Notes under the pieces: model-generated | The model's database searches: none | Told to the model about the DNA's origin: nothing | Seen by the model: the letters and a program-made list of their open reading frames with translations, nothing else | Shown here: positions 42,636 through 51,993 of the stretch, piece by piece | How positions within the stretch are numbered: the stretch's first letter is position 1 | Layout of the letters: the number at the start of each line of letters is the position of its first letter | Source: Sphingobacterium deserti | GTDB taxonomy: Bacteria; Bacteroidota; Bacteroidia; Sphingobacteriales; Sphingobacteriaceae | Reading direction: 5' to 3' | Length of the DNA stretch: 64,000 bases | NCBI RefSeq assembly: GCF_000757725.1 | Contig: NZ_JJMU01000021.1 | Span: forward strand, 124,001-188,000 | Translations under genes and position numbers: made by a program

Positions 42636-44522
42636 TTATTTAAATAAAGTGAAGGCTGCTACAGAGAACGATTTCCCGACGGTTTCCTTAGGCGTAAATC
42701 GAAGGAATTTAAACCTGAATGCAGGTTCGAAATGAATAGCCTGCTCTACAGGATTTGCCTGAATGTTAGAAAATTCCCCAGCTTTGATCGTTTCCCATTT
42801 CTTGCCATCGCTACTCCCTGCTATTTCATAGTTTAACACAAGTCCTTCCTTATTGCCATCCTGCCGTGGCAAATAAGCAAGAGCAGTAATAGGTTGATCC
42901 AATTCAAATACAACACCATCACTAAATGCAGTGATACTTTCAAAAGTACCGGCCCGCCCATCGAAAGCTTTCACCAAGCGATTCTTGCTCTTCACCCGAA
43001 ATTCTTTCGCGGAAAGCGCTGTCTTCACCGCAGCAGCTTCATCGTATGAGAAAGGTTCGGTAAATTCCTTGTACAGCCCAAGTTCACTGAGTGTAGGTGC
43101 TACCGGCGCGTAGATTTTAAGCTTAAGCTTGGATGCCTTTACTGGGGTTTTCAACTTAATCAAGCGGTTGGCTCCAATGCTGGTAGCAGATGCAAGGTTT
43201 TGCCATGTTCCTCTATCATTCACTTGAATTACCACACTATCTATCCGTTGCCCTAGTTTTATGTTTTCTCGCAATTGGATAATATCAAACTCTTTTTCTC
43301 CACGCAATGTTACTTCTAATTCAGGAGTTAGCACATTATCATCAGAAGCGTAATAGCTATAGCGGTCATTATCGAGTATCCATTTTGCCGCGAATTTTTC
43401 CGAATTGGCACGCACGTTAGATGCTACTATCGTCGCATCTTTTGCTAAATTATCTGCAAACGTTTTGCTTACTTTTTCACCAAATGCTGCCAAAGACTTC
43501 ACATCGTTTTTATGAAGGTAACCATCTGGCATGGGCGCTAAGCCGAGGTTCATATTTCCACCACGCCCGACAGATTTCAGGTAGATTTCAAAAAGCTGAT
43601 CAGGCGTTTTGACGTTGGCATCTTGGTCTGCATGATAAAACCATCCTGCGCGATGCGGCACATCACATTCTGCTGGAATCCAATGCGTCCCGTTGCGCGT
43701 CCCAGAGGGCGACTCACTATAATCAGCTTGTCCTGGTACAGCAGGTTTGCCATCTATACCTTTGGGCGTAAATGTGGCCCAGCTGGTCTCATCGGCAAAG
43801 CCATGCTCGTTTCCTACCCAACGCATATCAGGCCCGACATCAGAGAATATCATCGCCATAGGTTGCTTTGCACGTACAATAGGCCAGGTTTTTTCATGCC
43901 ATGCGTAGTAGGTGGTCCTGTCAATCGTCCGCTTTTCGTTTCGTCCGCCGTAATAACCATCTCCGCCGTTGGCTCCATCGTGCCAAGATGTAAACAACGC
44001 TCCATATTGCGTCATCAACTCCGTCAATTGCTCACGATAAGCCTCCGCATAAGCAGGTGTGCCATAGCGCACATCATTCCGATCCCAGGCCGATAGGTAA
44101 ACACCGAATTTCAGGCCTTGCTCGTGACTGGCTTCCATAAATTCTTTCACCATATCGCCTTTTCCCTTTTTATAGGGAGAGCTTGCTATGCTATAATCGG
44201 TCGTAGCCGTGGGCCATAAGCAAAATCCGTCGTGATGCTTGGCGACGGATATCAGCCCTTTAAACCCGCCTGCTGCCGCAGCAGTGGCAATCTGCTTCGC
44301 ATCAAATTGCTGCGGATTAAAAATAGCAGGATCAGCATCGCCAAAACCCCACTCTTTATTTTGAAAGGTAGTCGGCGTAAAGTGTATCAGGCAATATGTT
44401 TCCATCTCGTGCCAGCGCAGTTGACGTTCGGAAGGCAATGCGCCGTAAGGTCTAGGCCCATCTTGCGCATGGATCATGGCAGGAAACATCAGCGAAAGCA
44501 AAAACGATTTATATCTTTTCAT
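42636..44522 (-). CDS. GH29 alpha-L-fucosidase with C-terminal carbohydrate-binding region
   Basis: A 628-residue secreted enzyme (signal [20 protein letters not shown]). The N-terminal TIM barrel begins [19 protein letters not shown], with [10 protein letters not shown] (about 96-105) and the nucleophile Asp 182 in [17 protein letters not shown] is absent in its typical form but ETSWATFTP and HWIPAECDV follow the GH29-B pattern (retaining, 1,3/1,4-preferring). The last 280 residues contain two discoidin-like beta domains ([17 protein letters not shown]). The next gene is a GH95 enzyme, so together they could trim different fucose linkages. Confidence 0.9.
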   Translation of the reverse strand: MKRYKSFLLSLMFPAMIHAQDGPRPYGALPSERQLRWHEMETYCLIHFTPTTFQNKEWGFGDADPAIFNPQQFDAKQIATAAAAGGFKGLISVAKHHDGFCLWPTATTDYSIASSPYKKGKGDMVKEFMEASHEQGLKFGVYLSAWDRNDVRYGTPAYAEAYREQLTELMTQYGALFTSWHDGANGGDGYYGGRNEKRTIDRTTYYAWHEKTWPIVRAKQPMAMIFSDVGPDMRWVGNEHGFADETSWATFTPKGIDGKPAVPGQADYSESPSGTRNGTHWIPAECDVPHRAGWFYHADQDANVKTPDQLFEIYLKSVGRGGNMNLGLAPMPDGYLHKNDVKSLAAFGEKVSKTFADNLAKDATIVASNVRANSEKFAAKWILDNDRYSYYASDDNVLTPELEVTLRGEKEFDIIQLRENIKLGQRIDSVVIQVNDRGTWQNLASATSIGANRLIKLKTPVKASKLKLKIYAPVAPTLSELGLYKEFTEPFSYDEAAAVKTALSAKEFRVKSKNRLVKAFDGRAGTFESITAFSDGVVFELDQPITALAYLPRQDGNKEGLVLNYEIAGSSDGKKWETIKAGEFSNIQANPVEQAIHFEPAFRFKFLRFTPKETVGKSFSVAAFTLFK

Positions 44523-44650
44523 TATAAATTACTTGAGTCAGTGAAAATAGCAATAAATTATGAAATGTGCCTTACAGGCTACTTTTTGAAAAGAACACGT
44601 TCCCTGCACCAAATAGGTTGCTCTTGTTGCCACACATAAGACAACTTATC
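44523..44650. other. Gap upstream of the fucosidase unit
   Basis: About 130 bp between the GH29 start and the terminator at 44650-44698. A/T-rich, without an exact CAAAnnTA box on the minus strand. It must hold the promoter of the GH29-GH95-TlpA-like unit. Confidence 0.35.
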
Positions 44651-44698
44651 TAAAAAAGCCAAAAGAGCATACTCGGGTTGCTCGAGATGCTCTTTTGG
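44650..44698 (-). terminator. Terminator of the peptide/fimbrillin-amidotransferase unit
   Basis: CCAAAAGAGCAT and ATGCTCTTTTGG (arms 44659-44670 and 44687-44698) with an inner CTCG/CGAG pair; on the minus strand it ends in CTTTTTTA. It lies 40 bp beyond the stop at 44738. Confidence 0.8.
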
Positions 44699-44737
44699 AA
44701 GTAATCGGATGTGCTATGACCGTTTTGCTATAGAAGA

Positions 44738-46633
44738 TTAGTTTATGCCAAAAAATTCAGCACGCATAACGGCCCAGGCCATGGCGTTGGCAAAAACGAC
44801 AGAATTATAAACGCTTAAGCTTCCTGCAGCATGTCCGTTGCCTCCAACTCCGTAACTGCTTTTCTTTACAGGGAAGTCGTTTTGATCCGTGGCGAAAGGA
44901 AAAGCAATTAATGAAGGCACGTTGCCACGTGCAGAAGTATTGGAAAGAAAACCACCGTCACCTATCCAAAATAAATTAAGACTATTATGTTTAAACATCG
45001 TAGCACCCGTACGGGCCGTAGTTGAATTTACGGCTGAGGCGCCAGAGTAAATCGTTACATCACTTGCAGGAAGTCCTTCCAAGATAGTTGTAAGAGATGC
45101 ATCTTCACCCCAAGCGCGAGACCGTATATCGCCAAATGGACCATTAAGAATTATATCATCATGGTTTGCCAAAGGGAATACATAGCCGCCACCACCAACA
45201 GACCCTCTCTGAATACTAGTTGTATTAAAAACGTTCTTCAGGTAATCTAGATGGGCGTTTTGTTCTGGTATGCCACCGGCGTTATCCGTAAAGAGTAACA
45301 CCACGCCCCCAGCCCTGGTATAGTCAGCCAAAGCCTCTATCTCGGCCCTACTCATATTGTAGTAGACTGCCATAAGTATAATATCAGGCTTAACCGCGGC
45401 ATTTAGCTGCGAGAGTAGCCGGCCATCTGCGTTTACAGTAACATGTGTAAAAGGCTGCATTTTAACTAGGCTGCTCGAAAGGTTTCCAAAGTTTCTGGAA
45501 TTTGCAAGCATATTATAGGAGGCCATATCACTGGCAGAATACCCAAAACCAGCAACCCGACCAACATGGACCATTTTTTTTGTTTTTAGCACCTTCCACA
45601 AGTTCAAATTTGCTATTGCTTCCTTACCTATGGCAGGGTTGTACGGCCCAAAACTCGATCGCATAGGTGCAGCGTCAGTAACGACATCTTCAGTAGTTCC
45701 ATTAGGATACTTTACGGAGAGTGACGAAATCTGGATAGTGATAGCGCGTAGCTTATCAGGATCTGCAGTATAAAAGGTCGCAACCTTGAGATTTTTCGAA
45801 CTTGGATCCGCATCTTGAAAATCGATCTCACTAGTAGAAAGTGAAACTAAATTTCCAGTAAGGCCGGTTCTTAAATCAAAGGTGCCAGACCGCACATAAT
45901 CGGCAGTTTCCAACGCAGCCCTCACATGCACGATGTCTGCATACATGCCTTCCGTATTGAGGGACAGCGATATTTTAGCGAGTTTGTGCGCAAACGTGAT
46001 AAGCAGTGGAACCTGTTGCTGTGCCGCGGTGACAGAGCCAGATGCGTACAGTAACTCGGTGTCGGTAGGAGTGTTTATAGTAGGCGATGCAGTGCTCGCT
46101 GGCAAAGGAACATCCTTTGTATTGTTATACGAGTAAGCGATCCAATTGTATTCCTGGCTTTTCACGACATCAATTTCAAGCTTTGTTCCAGCCGTAGCAA
46201 CATAGGATCTGTAAAATGTGCCGCTTGCTTTTTCATACAGCAGGATTCTATATTTCATCCCTTCCGCCATGACTTGACGCGCCGTATTGCCTCGATTAGA
46301 TTGCATGGAAACAACACGATCAACCTTCTGATTTCGGGAAGTGACCGCTCCAGCAGCAAGGTTTTTTTCATCTGATACAGCTTGAACTAAAATGCCGGAA
46401 GATAAAGATCTTATGGGGGCTTCACGTTTTTCAAAACTAGGCTGCGAAGTCGTCGCCAGACGCTGCATCTTTGCTGCAGGAACATCAATTGCCAAGTCTT
46501 CAATCCCCCCAACCTCTACGGTTAATCTGACTGTATTCGCATCTATTGGCCCATCTTCACCCAGTTTACCCGAACAGGAGAGCAAAGAGAATAGGCTGCT
46601 AAAAATCAGTAAAAAGCTAACAAATACTTTCAT
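44738..46633 (-). CDS. Fimbrillin-like lipoprotein fused to a class I amidotransferase-like domain
   Basis: A 631-residue predicted lipoprotein (MKVFVSFLLIFSSLFSLLSC, Cys 20). Residues about 40-350 look like a fimbrillin: VEVGGIEDLAIDV, then the typical LLITFAHKLAKISLSLNTEGM and NLNLWKVLKT. From about 355 the style changes to MVHVGRVAGFGYSASDM, KPDIILMAVYYNMSRAEIEALADYTRAGGVVLLFTDNAGG and LFWIGDGGFLSN. This has the alternating beta-alpha rhythm of a glutamine-amidotransferase-like flavodoxin fold. No catalytic Cys/His pair was obvious, so it is more likely a binding domain. The 62-residue gene lies 33 bp upstream. Confidence 0.7.
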   Translation of the reverse strand: MKVFVSFLLIFSSLFSLLSCSGKLGEDGPIDANTVRLTVEVGGIEDLAIDVPAAKMQRLATTSQPSFEKREAPIRSLSSGILVQAVSDEKNLAAGAVTSRNQKVDRVVSMQSNRGNTARQVMAEGMKYRILLYEKASGTFYRSYVATAGTKLEIDVVKSQEYNWIAYSYNNTKDVPLPASTASPTINTPTDTELLYASGSVTAAQQQVPLLITFAHKLAKISLSLNTEGMYADIVHVRAALETADYVRSGTFDLRTGLTGNLVSLSTSEIDFQDADPSSKNLKVATFYTADPDKLRAITIQISSLSVKYPNGTTEDVVTDAAPMRSSFGPYNPAIGKEAIANLNLWKVLKTKKMVHVGRVAGFGYSASDMASYNMLANSRNFGNLSSSLVKMQPFTHVTVNADGRLLSQLNAAVKPDIILMAVYYNMSRAEIEALADYTRAGGVVLLFTDNAGGIPEQNAHLDYLKNVFNTTSIQRGSVGGGGYVFPLANHDDIILNGPFGDIRSRAWGEDASLTTILEGLPASDVTIYSGASAVNSTTARTGATMFKHNSLNLFWIGDGGFLSNTSARGNVPSLIAFPFATDQNDFPVKKSSYGVGGNGHAAGSLSVYNSVVFANAMAWAVMRAEFFGIN

Positions 46634-46666
46634 TGCAAATAATAATTTTATTAATGTGTCTGTAGG

Positions 46667-46855
46667 TTAAAATAATATGTCGTTTTCCTGAATCTCTGAC
46701 TGCCATTCTTCGACATTAGGAGAAAAAGTATCTGCGCTCCCACCAGGAATAATCGTTGCCGAAGAGGCGGATATACCTCCTTCTAAAACAATGGTTTCGC
46801 ACATAATCATCGGTGCTACATATACCCTCTTATCATTATTTTTAGTTTCATTCAT
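46667..46855 (-). CDS. Small conserved-type peptide, function unknown
   Basis: 62 residues. N-terminal part charged and hydrophilic, then YVAPMIMCETIVLEGGISAS (split here by normal spacing), a Ser/Thr/Gly/Pro-rich middle (SATIIPGGSADT) and an acidic end VEEWQSEIQENDILF. The layout, with an aromatic-x-x-Pro near the N-terminus, a short Glu/Leu-rich centre, a Gly-rich turn and a C-terminal Trp, is one I have seen in short genes before fimbrillin-like genes in Bacteroidota, but I cannot name the family. It has no signal peptide and only one Cys. The fimbrillin-like gene follows 33 bp later, so the two are almost certainly co-transcribed. Confidence 0.6.
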   Translation of the reverse strand: MNETKNNDKRVYVAPMIMCETIVLEGGISASSATIIPGGSADTFSPNVEEWQSEIQENDILF

Positions 46856-47279
46856 ATCTACTTTGTTTCATTTTTGGCTTTCGGAAATCAATAGCCATAG
46901 TTTCTTGATAAAAGTTTGAGTTGCGCAAAAAGAATAAATATTTATCTTAATACAAAGAGATAGTTAATAAATGGAGATATATGTAGCTTATGCGCGACTT
47001 TATTAATAGAAAAAGACATATAAACCTCACTAATCTGGTATTGGCTTATGTAAAAAACCCCAAACCGCACAACTGGTTAAACAAAAATAGTCAGACTGTA
47101 TCCCCCATCCTCATTACGATATAAAATCATTTCAGCGCATACATTTCTAGCTCGTCTAGCGGTCCCGCCGCCCTATAGCAGTTTCAGAAAATAGCGACAG
47201 GGCAGATCTAATTTGGCATTCGAAGCATCGATCTAATTTTATTTCGTATCTTCATACAGATATATATACACATAAAAGA
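46856..47279. other. Gene-free region between the small peptide and tpx
   Basis: 424 bp, strongly A/T-rich near 46,900-47,050. Apart from the tpx promoter candidate at 47212-47241 I see no ORF, hairpin or repeat that I can defend. Confidence 0.45.
47212..47241 (+). promoter_or_regulatory. Candidate tpx promoter
   Basis: TTTG (47212-47215), 18-base spacer, TAATTTTA (47234-47241), one base from the TAnnTTTG consensus. About 38 bp to the start codon. Confidence 0.45.
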
Positions 47280-47777
47280 ATGGCAGAAATTACATTTAAA
47301 GGAACAGCAATACATACCCAAGGGGAATTGCCTACAGTTGGATCATCAGCTCCAGATTTTAAATTAACAGCAGGCGATTTATCTGAAAAAAGCTTAAGCG
47401 ATTTTAAAGGCAAGAAAGTGATCTTAAATATTTTCCCGAGCGTAGATACGGGAACTTGCGCTGCGTCCGTCAGAAAATTCAACGAGGAAGCGGCAGGATT
47501 AGAAAATACAATTGTTTTATGTATCTCCCGTGACCTCCCATTTGCGCAAGGTCGCTTTTGCGCAGCGGAGGGCATCCAAAATGTCGTATCACTCTCGGAA
47601 TATAAAGACAACAACTTCTCGGAAGCCTACCAGCTTAGAATTGTTGATGGACCATTGGCAGGCTTGTTAAGCAGATCAGTCGTGGTTATTAATGAAGAGG
47701 GCACCGTTACCTACACAGAGCAGGTTGCAGAAACTGCGGAAGAACCAAATTACGAGAAGGCTTTAGCAGCAGTATAG
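47280..47777 (+). CDS. tpx: Thiol peroxidase Tpx
   Basis: A 165-residue atypical 2-Cys peroxiredoxin that reduces peroxides with thioredoxin. The peroxidatic Cys 60 is in FPSVDTGTCAASVRKFN and the resolving Cys 94 in GRFCAAEGIQNV, the classical Tpx spacing. The N-terminus ITFKGTAIHTQGELPTVG is family-typical. Cytosolic. Monocistronic, followed by a small hairpin at about 47789-47819 and palindromic repeat copy C. Confidence 0.95.
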   Translation: MAEITFKGTAIHTQGELPTVGSSAPDFKLTAGDLSEKSLSDFKGKKVILNIFPSVDTGTCAASVRKFNEEAAGLENTIVLCISRDLPFAQGRFCAAEGIQNVVSLSEYKDNNFSEAYQLRIVDGPLAGLLSRSVVVINEEGTVTYTEQVAETAEEPNYEKALAAV

Positions 47778-47856
47778 CTGTATCACGCTTTTCAGCTACG
47801 CGAGGAGTAGCCATGAAAAAATGCATGTCGTCTACGTGATGGCGGGAGGCAAAAAC

Positions 47857-47905
47857 GACGACGAAGCAATCTTACACTTTAAGAAATGTAGATTGCTTCG
47901 TCATC
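47857..47905. repeat. Palindromic repeat, copy C (downstream of tpx)
   Basis: GACGAAGCAATCT (47860-47872) and AGATTGCTTCGTC (47890-47902) with a 17-base loop; the outer arms of copy A are not present. Orientation as copy B. It lies between convergent tpx and the PLP enzyme gene. Confidence 0.82.
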
Positions 47906-47969
47906 ATTTCAAGTTTGACTGTTTACAATGTTGTGTGTTTTTCCTCCTACTTTTGAAGATTAATACCGC

Positions 47970-49142
47970 CTATTTTGATGCGTCGAGCGCTTGAAGGATA
48001 TCCCCTATAATATCTTCTTTGTCTTCTATGCCGACAGACAAACGGATACTTCCGGGTCGAATACCCAAATTTAACCGTTCTTCTTCAGATAGCTTGGAAT
48101 GGGTTGTGGAACCTGGATGTGTGGCTATGGACCGTGCATCGCCAAGGTTAGAGGTATACAAGATCATTTTTAAAGCATCCAAAAACGTATATGCCCTTTC
48201 TTTTCCGCCTCTGACTTCAAAAGTAACGATACCACCACCGGCTTTCATTTGCCGAGTAGCAAGCTGATATTGTGGATGGGAAGGCAGAAAAGGGTATTTC
48301 ACATCATCGATTTCAGGATGTTCGGCCAGCGTTTCGGCTAGTGCCAAGGCATTGCTACAATGGCGATCCATCCGTAAGCCCAATGTATCTATACTTTTCG
48401 ACAATACCCATGCGTTAAACGGTGACATCGCCGGCCCTGTATGCCGTATAAAAAACATAAGCTTATCTATAAGGTCCTGTTTGCCAACAATTACGCCACC
48501 TAAGACACGACCTTGTCCATCCATATATTTTGTCGCCGAGTGAATAGACAGGTCAAATCCGTAATCCAAAGGTTTTTGCAGATAGGGTGTGGCGAAGCAG
48601 TTGTCGATAGCAAATATGATGTGTGGATATTTTGCTTTAAGCTGGCCAAGAAATGCCAGATCTGCTAATTCCAACCCTGGATTAGACGGCGATTCGAGAA
48701 ATACGATCTTAGTGTTTGGTTGAATAGCCTTTTCCCAAGCTTCGTTATCTACCGCATCCACATAAGTATGTGTCACGCCCCAGCGAGGAAACAACTGTGT
48801 AAATAACTGATGCGTAGATCCGAATATAGCCCGCGACGAAACGATATGATCACCGTTCTGTATAAATCCGGCGAACGATGCAAAGACAGCTGCCATGCCC
48901 GAAGCAAAAGCAAGCCCCGCCTCTGCGCCTTCAAGAATACAAACCTTATTGATAAATTCGGTAGTATTCGGATTGGCATAACGCGAATAAACCATCCCCT
49001 CTTCTTCCTCTGCAAAGATAGCCCGACCCTGCTCTGCACTATCAAATATAAAGCTCGATGTTAAATATAGCGGAGCTGAATGCTCACGAGTCGCTGAACG
49101 CGGCACCTGCTCCCGAATGATTCTAGATTGATCCTTTTCCAT
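47970..49142 (-). CDS. metZ: Cys/Met metabolism PLP enzyme, probably O-succinylhomoserine sulfhydrylase
   Basis: A 390-residue trans-sulfuration-family enzyme (fold-type I). The PLP lysine is in SIHSATKYMDGQGRVLGG (about 200), preceded by FAIDNCFATPYLQKPLDYG. The N-terminal PLYLTSSFIFDSAEQGRAIF and EEGMVYSRYANPNTTEF fit MetZ/MetB, and RTGPAMSPF-like RHTGPAMSPFNAW matches OSHS. Homocysteine formation from O-succinylhomoserine and sulfide is the likeliest reaction; cystathionine gamma-synthase or -lyase are alternatives. Start chosen at ATG 49142; a TTG extension to 49151 is unlikely. I looked for a SAM (S-box) riboswitch core in the leader and did not find one. Confidence 0.85.
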   Translation of the reverse strand: MEKDQSRIIREQVPRSATREHSAPLYLTSSFIFDSAEQGRAIFAEEEEGMVYSRYANPNTTEFINKVCILEGAEAGLAFASGMAAVFASFAGFIQNGDHIVSSRAIFGSTHQLFTQLFPRWGVTHTYVDAVDNEAWEKAIQPNTKIVFLESPSNPGLELADLAFLGQLKAKYPHIIFAIDNCFATPYLQKPLDYGFDLSIHSATKYMDGQGRVLGGVIVGKQDLIDKLMFFIRHTGPAMSPFNAWVLSKSIDTLGLRMDRHCSNALALAETLAEHPEIDDVKYPFLPSHPQYQLATRQMKAGGGIVTFEVRGGKERAYTFLDALKMILYTSNLGDARSIATHPGSTTHSKLSEEERLNLGIRPGSIRLSVGIEDKEDIIGDILQALDASK

Positions 49143-49156
49143 GATGAGCAAATTTA
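49142..49156 (-). promoter_or_regulatory. -7 box directly before metZ (possible leaderless start)
   Basis: On the minus strand TAAATTTG (49156-49149) is an exact TAnnTTTG match, six bases before the ATG, giving a predicted start at or next to the initiation codon. No TTTG at -33. Confidence 0.35.
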
Positions 49157-49477
49157 ATTTTTTAGTCTAGTAAATTGATATGTTTTTTTCTTTTTTCTAA
49201 GGTTCAGCCTTTTTGCTGTCTAGACGCTGCACGACATCGCATCTTTCTCATCGCCCCCGGCAACTTTTGAGGAATGATTTTTGCATTATTCACCGAACGC
49301 GGCCACCTACATGTTTGGAAAGCAGAAAACATCGACATCACGTTTATAAAATTATACCCCACCAAAAAGGTGGGCTAGATTTATTTATTTTCGCCAAAAT
49401 TTTGTTTTCCCGATATTAAAATACTATGTTAGCATATTATTTTATTTGTAAAAATCCGCTAACCAAAAAGTATTTGT
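49157..49477. other. Gene-free divergent region between metZ and the FadL-type gene
   Basis: About 320 bp. It contains CCCACC/GGTGGG (49358-49363/49369-49374, loop AAAAA), a small stable hairpin upstream of the FadL gene. No other element defended. Confidence 0.4.
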
Positions 49478-50698
49478 ATGAAAAGATTACTACTCGGATT
49501 GATGCTAGCCAGCCCGGCACTATTGTGGGCGCAAGGTTCGCAAGTAAACACACAAAGCCAAAAAGCTGTGGGCATGTCGGGCGCCGGTTCTGCCCTCTTT
49601 ATCGATGAAGCTTCTATCTTTTACAGCCCCGGCGCTTTGTCAAAAATGGATCACAACGCCATTTCTGTTGGCGCAAGCGGCGTCATGTATCGATCGGCTT
49701 TTCGCGAATTGAACAGCAACGATGTGCATAACACGAAATTTAAGATCACACCTCCTTTTTCAGCATTTGCAGCATTTGGCCCTAAAAACTCGTGGTGGAA
49801 AGCCGGTATCGGGGTGTACACGCCTTTCGGGGGCTCGGTGAACTGGGGCACGGAATGGCCTGGTCGTTACGAGCTTAACCATTTAGAGCTGCGCGCCATT
49901 TTTATTCAGCCTACGCTAAGTTTTAAGATCACGGAAAACTTCGGTATAGGCGGTGGTTTTGTCTACAACATCGGGCAAGTAGATCTTTCGCGTTCGCTAC
50001 CGCTAACAGGAGCAGACGGACAAATGGCGCAAGCGCAACTGACCGGAACAGGGACAGGAATGGGCTTTAACGTTGGGGTGCACTACCATCTGGAAAATGA
50101 GTTTGCCGTATCGCTAAGCTACCGCTCCAAAGTAGTTACGAAACTACGTGATGGTGATGCCGAATTTACGGTGCCGCCGGCTCTTGCATCCTCATTTCCA
50201 AACACCACATTCGACTCCGAACTACCCCTCCCGGCGTCTTTTAACGTCGGATTGGCGTTCCCTGTCGGCGAGAAAGTAGATATCGCCGCTGATGCGACTA
50301 TCATCGGTTACGACATTTACAAAGAGCTCGTTTTCGATTACCGGGACAATACGCCCGTGCTTGAAGACACGCGCCAAGTAAAGAAATATGAAAATGCATT
50401 TTCCGGCAAGGTAGGTGTAAACTACAAAACGACAGATCACTTGACACTTCGCGCAGGAGCAGGCTATGTCTATTCTCCCGTCCGCGGACCTTACGTGTCG
50501 CCAGAAACGCCTGACAACAACCGTGTAATGGGCTCTGTAGGTTTTACCTATGACATCAATGATCGTTGGGATCTGACGGGAGCCTATGTGTTTCAACATC
50601 TCCTAGAAAGAACCGTAACAAGTGCAGGCACTGGTCTCTCCGGAACATATAAAACAAACATCCATGCACCGGGTATAATGTTAACTTACAAATGGTAA
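49478..50698 (+). CDS. FadL/OmpP1/TodX-family outer-membrane transport protein
   Basis: A 406-residue beta-barrel with signal peptide MKRLLLGLMLASPALLWAQG. The N-terminal hatch shows SQVNTQSQKAVGMSGAGSA and DEASIFYSPGALSKMD, the standard NPA-like FadL motif in Bacteroidota form (SPGAL). Many amphipathic strands follow, with aromatic girdles, ending in MLTYKW. Such proteins import long-chain fatty acids or other hydrophobic compounds. The stop overlaps the possible ATG at 50692 of the next gene, an SGNH hydrolase, suggesting import coupled to ester hydrolysis. Confidence 0.9.
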   Translation: MKRLLLGLMLASPALLWAQGSQVNTQSQKAVGMSGAGSALFIDEASIFYSPGALSKMDHNAISVGASGVMYRSAFRELNSNDVHNTKFKITPPFSAFAAFGPKNSWWKAGIGVYTPFGGSVNWGTEWPGRYELNHLELRAIFIQPTLSFKITENFGIGGGFVYNIGQVDLSRSLPLTGADGQMAQAQLTGTGTGMGFNVGVHYHLENEFAVSLSYRSKVVTKLRDGDAEFTVPPALASSFPNTTFDSELPLPASFNVGLAFPVGEKVDIAADATIIGYDIYKELVFDYRDNTPVLEDTRQVKKYENAFSGKVGVNYKTTDHLTLRAGAGYVYSPVRGPYVSPETPDNNRVMGSVGFTYDINDRWDLTGAYVFQHLLERTVTSAGTGLSGTYKTNIHAPGIMLTYKW

Positions 50699-50703
50699 AA
50701 ACT

Positions 50704-51993
50704 ATGAAAAAGGTATTTAACTACACATGGATCAATATAGGCTTACTTGCCCTTGCTTTCTCTTCCTGTAAACCGGAAATAGACAGTTTCGAAGCACGCC
50801 CTGGTGAGGCTGATTTTTCAAAATACATCGCCATTGGTAATTCTCTAACCGCGGGATTTGCCGATGGAGGTCTTTACCTGGAAGGGCAACAAGTAGCTTT
50901 TCCAAACCTGATAGCGGAACAAATGAGGCAGGCAGGCGGCGGCCAATTTCGCAGCCCGTTCTTTTCCGAGGAGCAGCGCAATGGATCTGGATATCTGCAG
51001 TTGACGGCTTTGGTGAATGGCCAACCCCAAACAGCAAATGTAACGAGCAGTTTGGGATATCGTGCGCCCGGCAGATTGACAAAATTCACAGATGAAGTTG
51101 AGAATCTAGGCGTGCCGGGCATGCGGCTTGACTTAGCATTTATACCGGAATTTGGATCGCTGAACATGTATTATGAGCGCCTTCTGCCCGATGCAGATGT
51201 GAACACTAAGGCTTACTTTGACTTTGTCAGCAACAGAAACCACACGTTCTTTAGCTTTTGGCTTGGTAATAACGATGTGCTAGGCTATGCAAGCAATGGC
51301 GGATACACTGACCCTCAAAACCCCACTACGGCGCTGACCAGCGTAGCGACCTTTAGTGCACTGTACAATCGCTTCATTAATACGCTGACTGAAGGCGATA
51401 AGAAGGGCGTTGTAGCGACTATTCCGACAGTGACCAGCGTTCCGTTTTTCACCACCGTAACTACGGCGCGTTTGGAAGCGGGCGTTTCAGCAAGCACCAA
51501 CGGGCAGTTTACCCGCATTTTTATCTCGACGGCTGCCGGCCCCCGTGCAGCAACAAGTGAAGATCTATTTACCCTCACGTTCCCGACAGATACGCTGGGA
51601 AAAACACGAAATGGCATCCCGGGTTACGGCTTAAGTCCATTAAATCCGCTGGAAGATAAATTGGCGCTGGACAGGGATGAGATTGTCGAAATTACCGAAA
51701 GGGTAAACGCTTTCAATGAAATCATTAAAACAACCGCTGCCAATAAAAATTTGGCGGTAGCGGATGCACAAGCCTTTCTGAACAACGTGAAAAACCCCGG
51801 AATAATATATAATGGGGTCGGTATTAACGCATCTTTTATCACAGGAAACGCATTCTCTTTGGATGGCGTACATTTGACCCCCATGGGAAATGCATTAATT
51901 GCCAACCTTTTTATTGATGCCATAAACAATAAGTATGGAAGTCGATTACCGAAGGTTGATGCTACAAAATATCGAGGTGTGAAGTTCCCCTAA
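50704..51993 (+). CDS. SGNH/GDSL-type hydrolase lipoprotein
   Basis: A 429-residue lipoprotein (MKKVFNYTWINIGLLALAFS then SC, Cys 22). The catalytic Ser lies in YIAIGNSLTAGFADGG (about Ser 47; GNSL in place of GDSL). The Gly block is not obvious, the Asn block reads FFSFWLGNNDVLGYA, and the catalytic Asp/His pair is in SLDGVHLTPMGNALIANLF near the C-terminus. It would be an esterase or lipase on the outer membrane. Start chosen at ATG 50704, five bases after the FadL stop; ATG 50692 overlaps it. A strong terminator follows. Confidence 0.87.
   Translation: MKKVFNYTWINIGLLALAFSSCKPEIDSFEARPGEADFSKYIAIGNSLTAGFADGGLYLEGQQVAFPNLIAEQMRQAGGGQFRSPFFSEEQRNGSGYLQLTALVNGQPQTANVTSSLGYRAPGRLTKFTDEVENLGVPGMRLDLAFIPEFGSLNMYYERLLPDADVNTKAYFDFVSNRNHTFFSFWLGNNDVLGYASNGGYTDPQNPTTALTSVATFSALYNRFINTLTEGDKKGVVATIPTVTSVPFFTTVTTARLEAGVSASTNGQFTRIFISTAAGPRAATSEDLFTLTFPTDTLGKTRNGIPGYGLSPLNPLEDKLALDRDEIVEITERVNAFNEIIKTTAANKNLAVADAQAFLNNVKNPGIIYNGVGINASFITGNAFSLDGVHLTPMGNALIANLFIDAINNKYGSRLPKVDATKYRGVKFP

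Noticed and set aside
44738..46633. Active glutamine amidotransferase activity of the fusion protein
   Set aside because: The C-terminal half has the fold rhythm but I could not find the nucleophilic Cys in a GxCxG elbow or the paired His.
49143..49477. Possible SAM riboswitch in the metZ leader
   Set aside because: A CCCCCGGCAACTT stretch resembles part of the S-box core, but it is on the wrong strand for metZ and the other conserved helices are missing.
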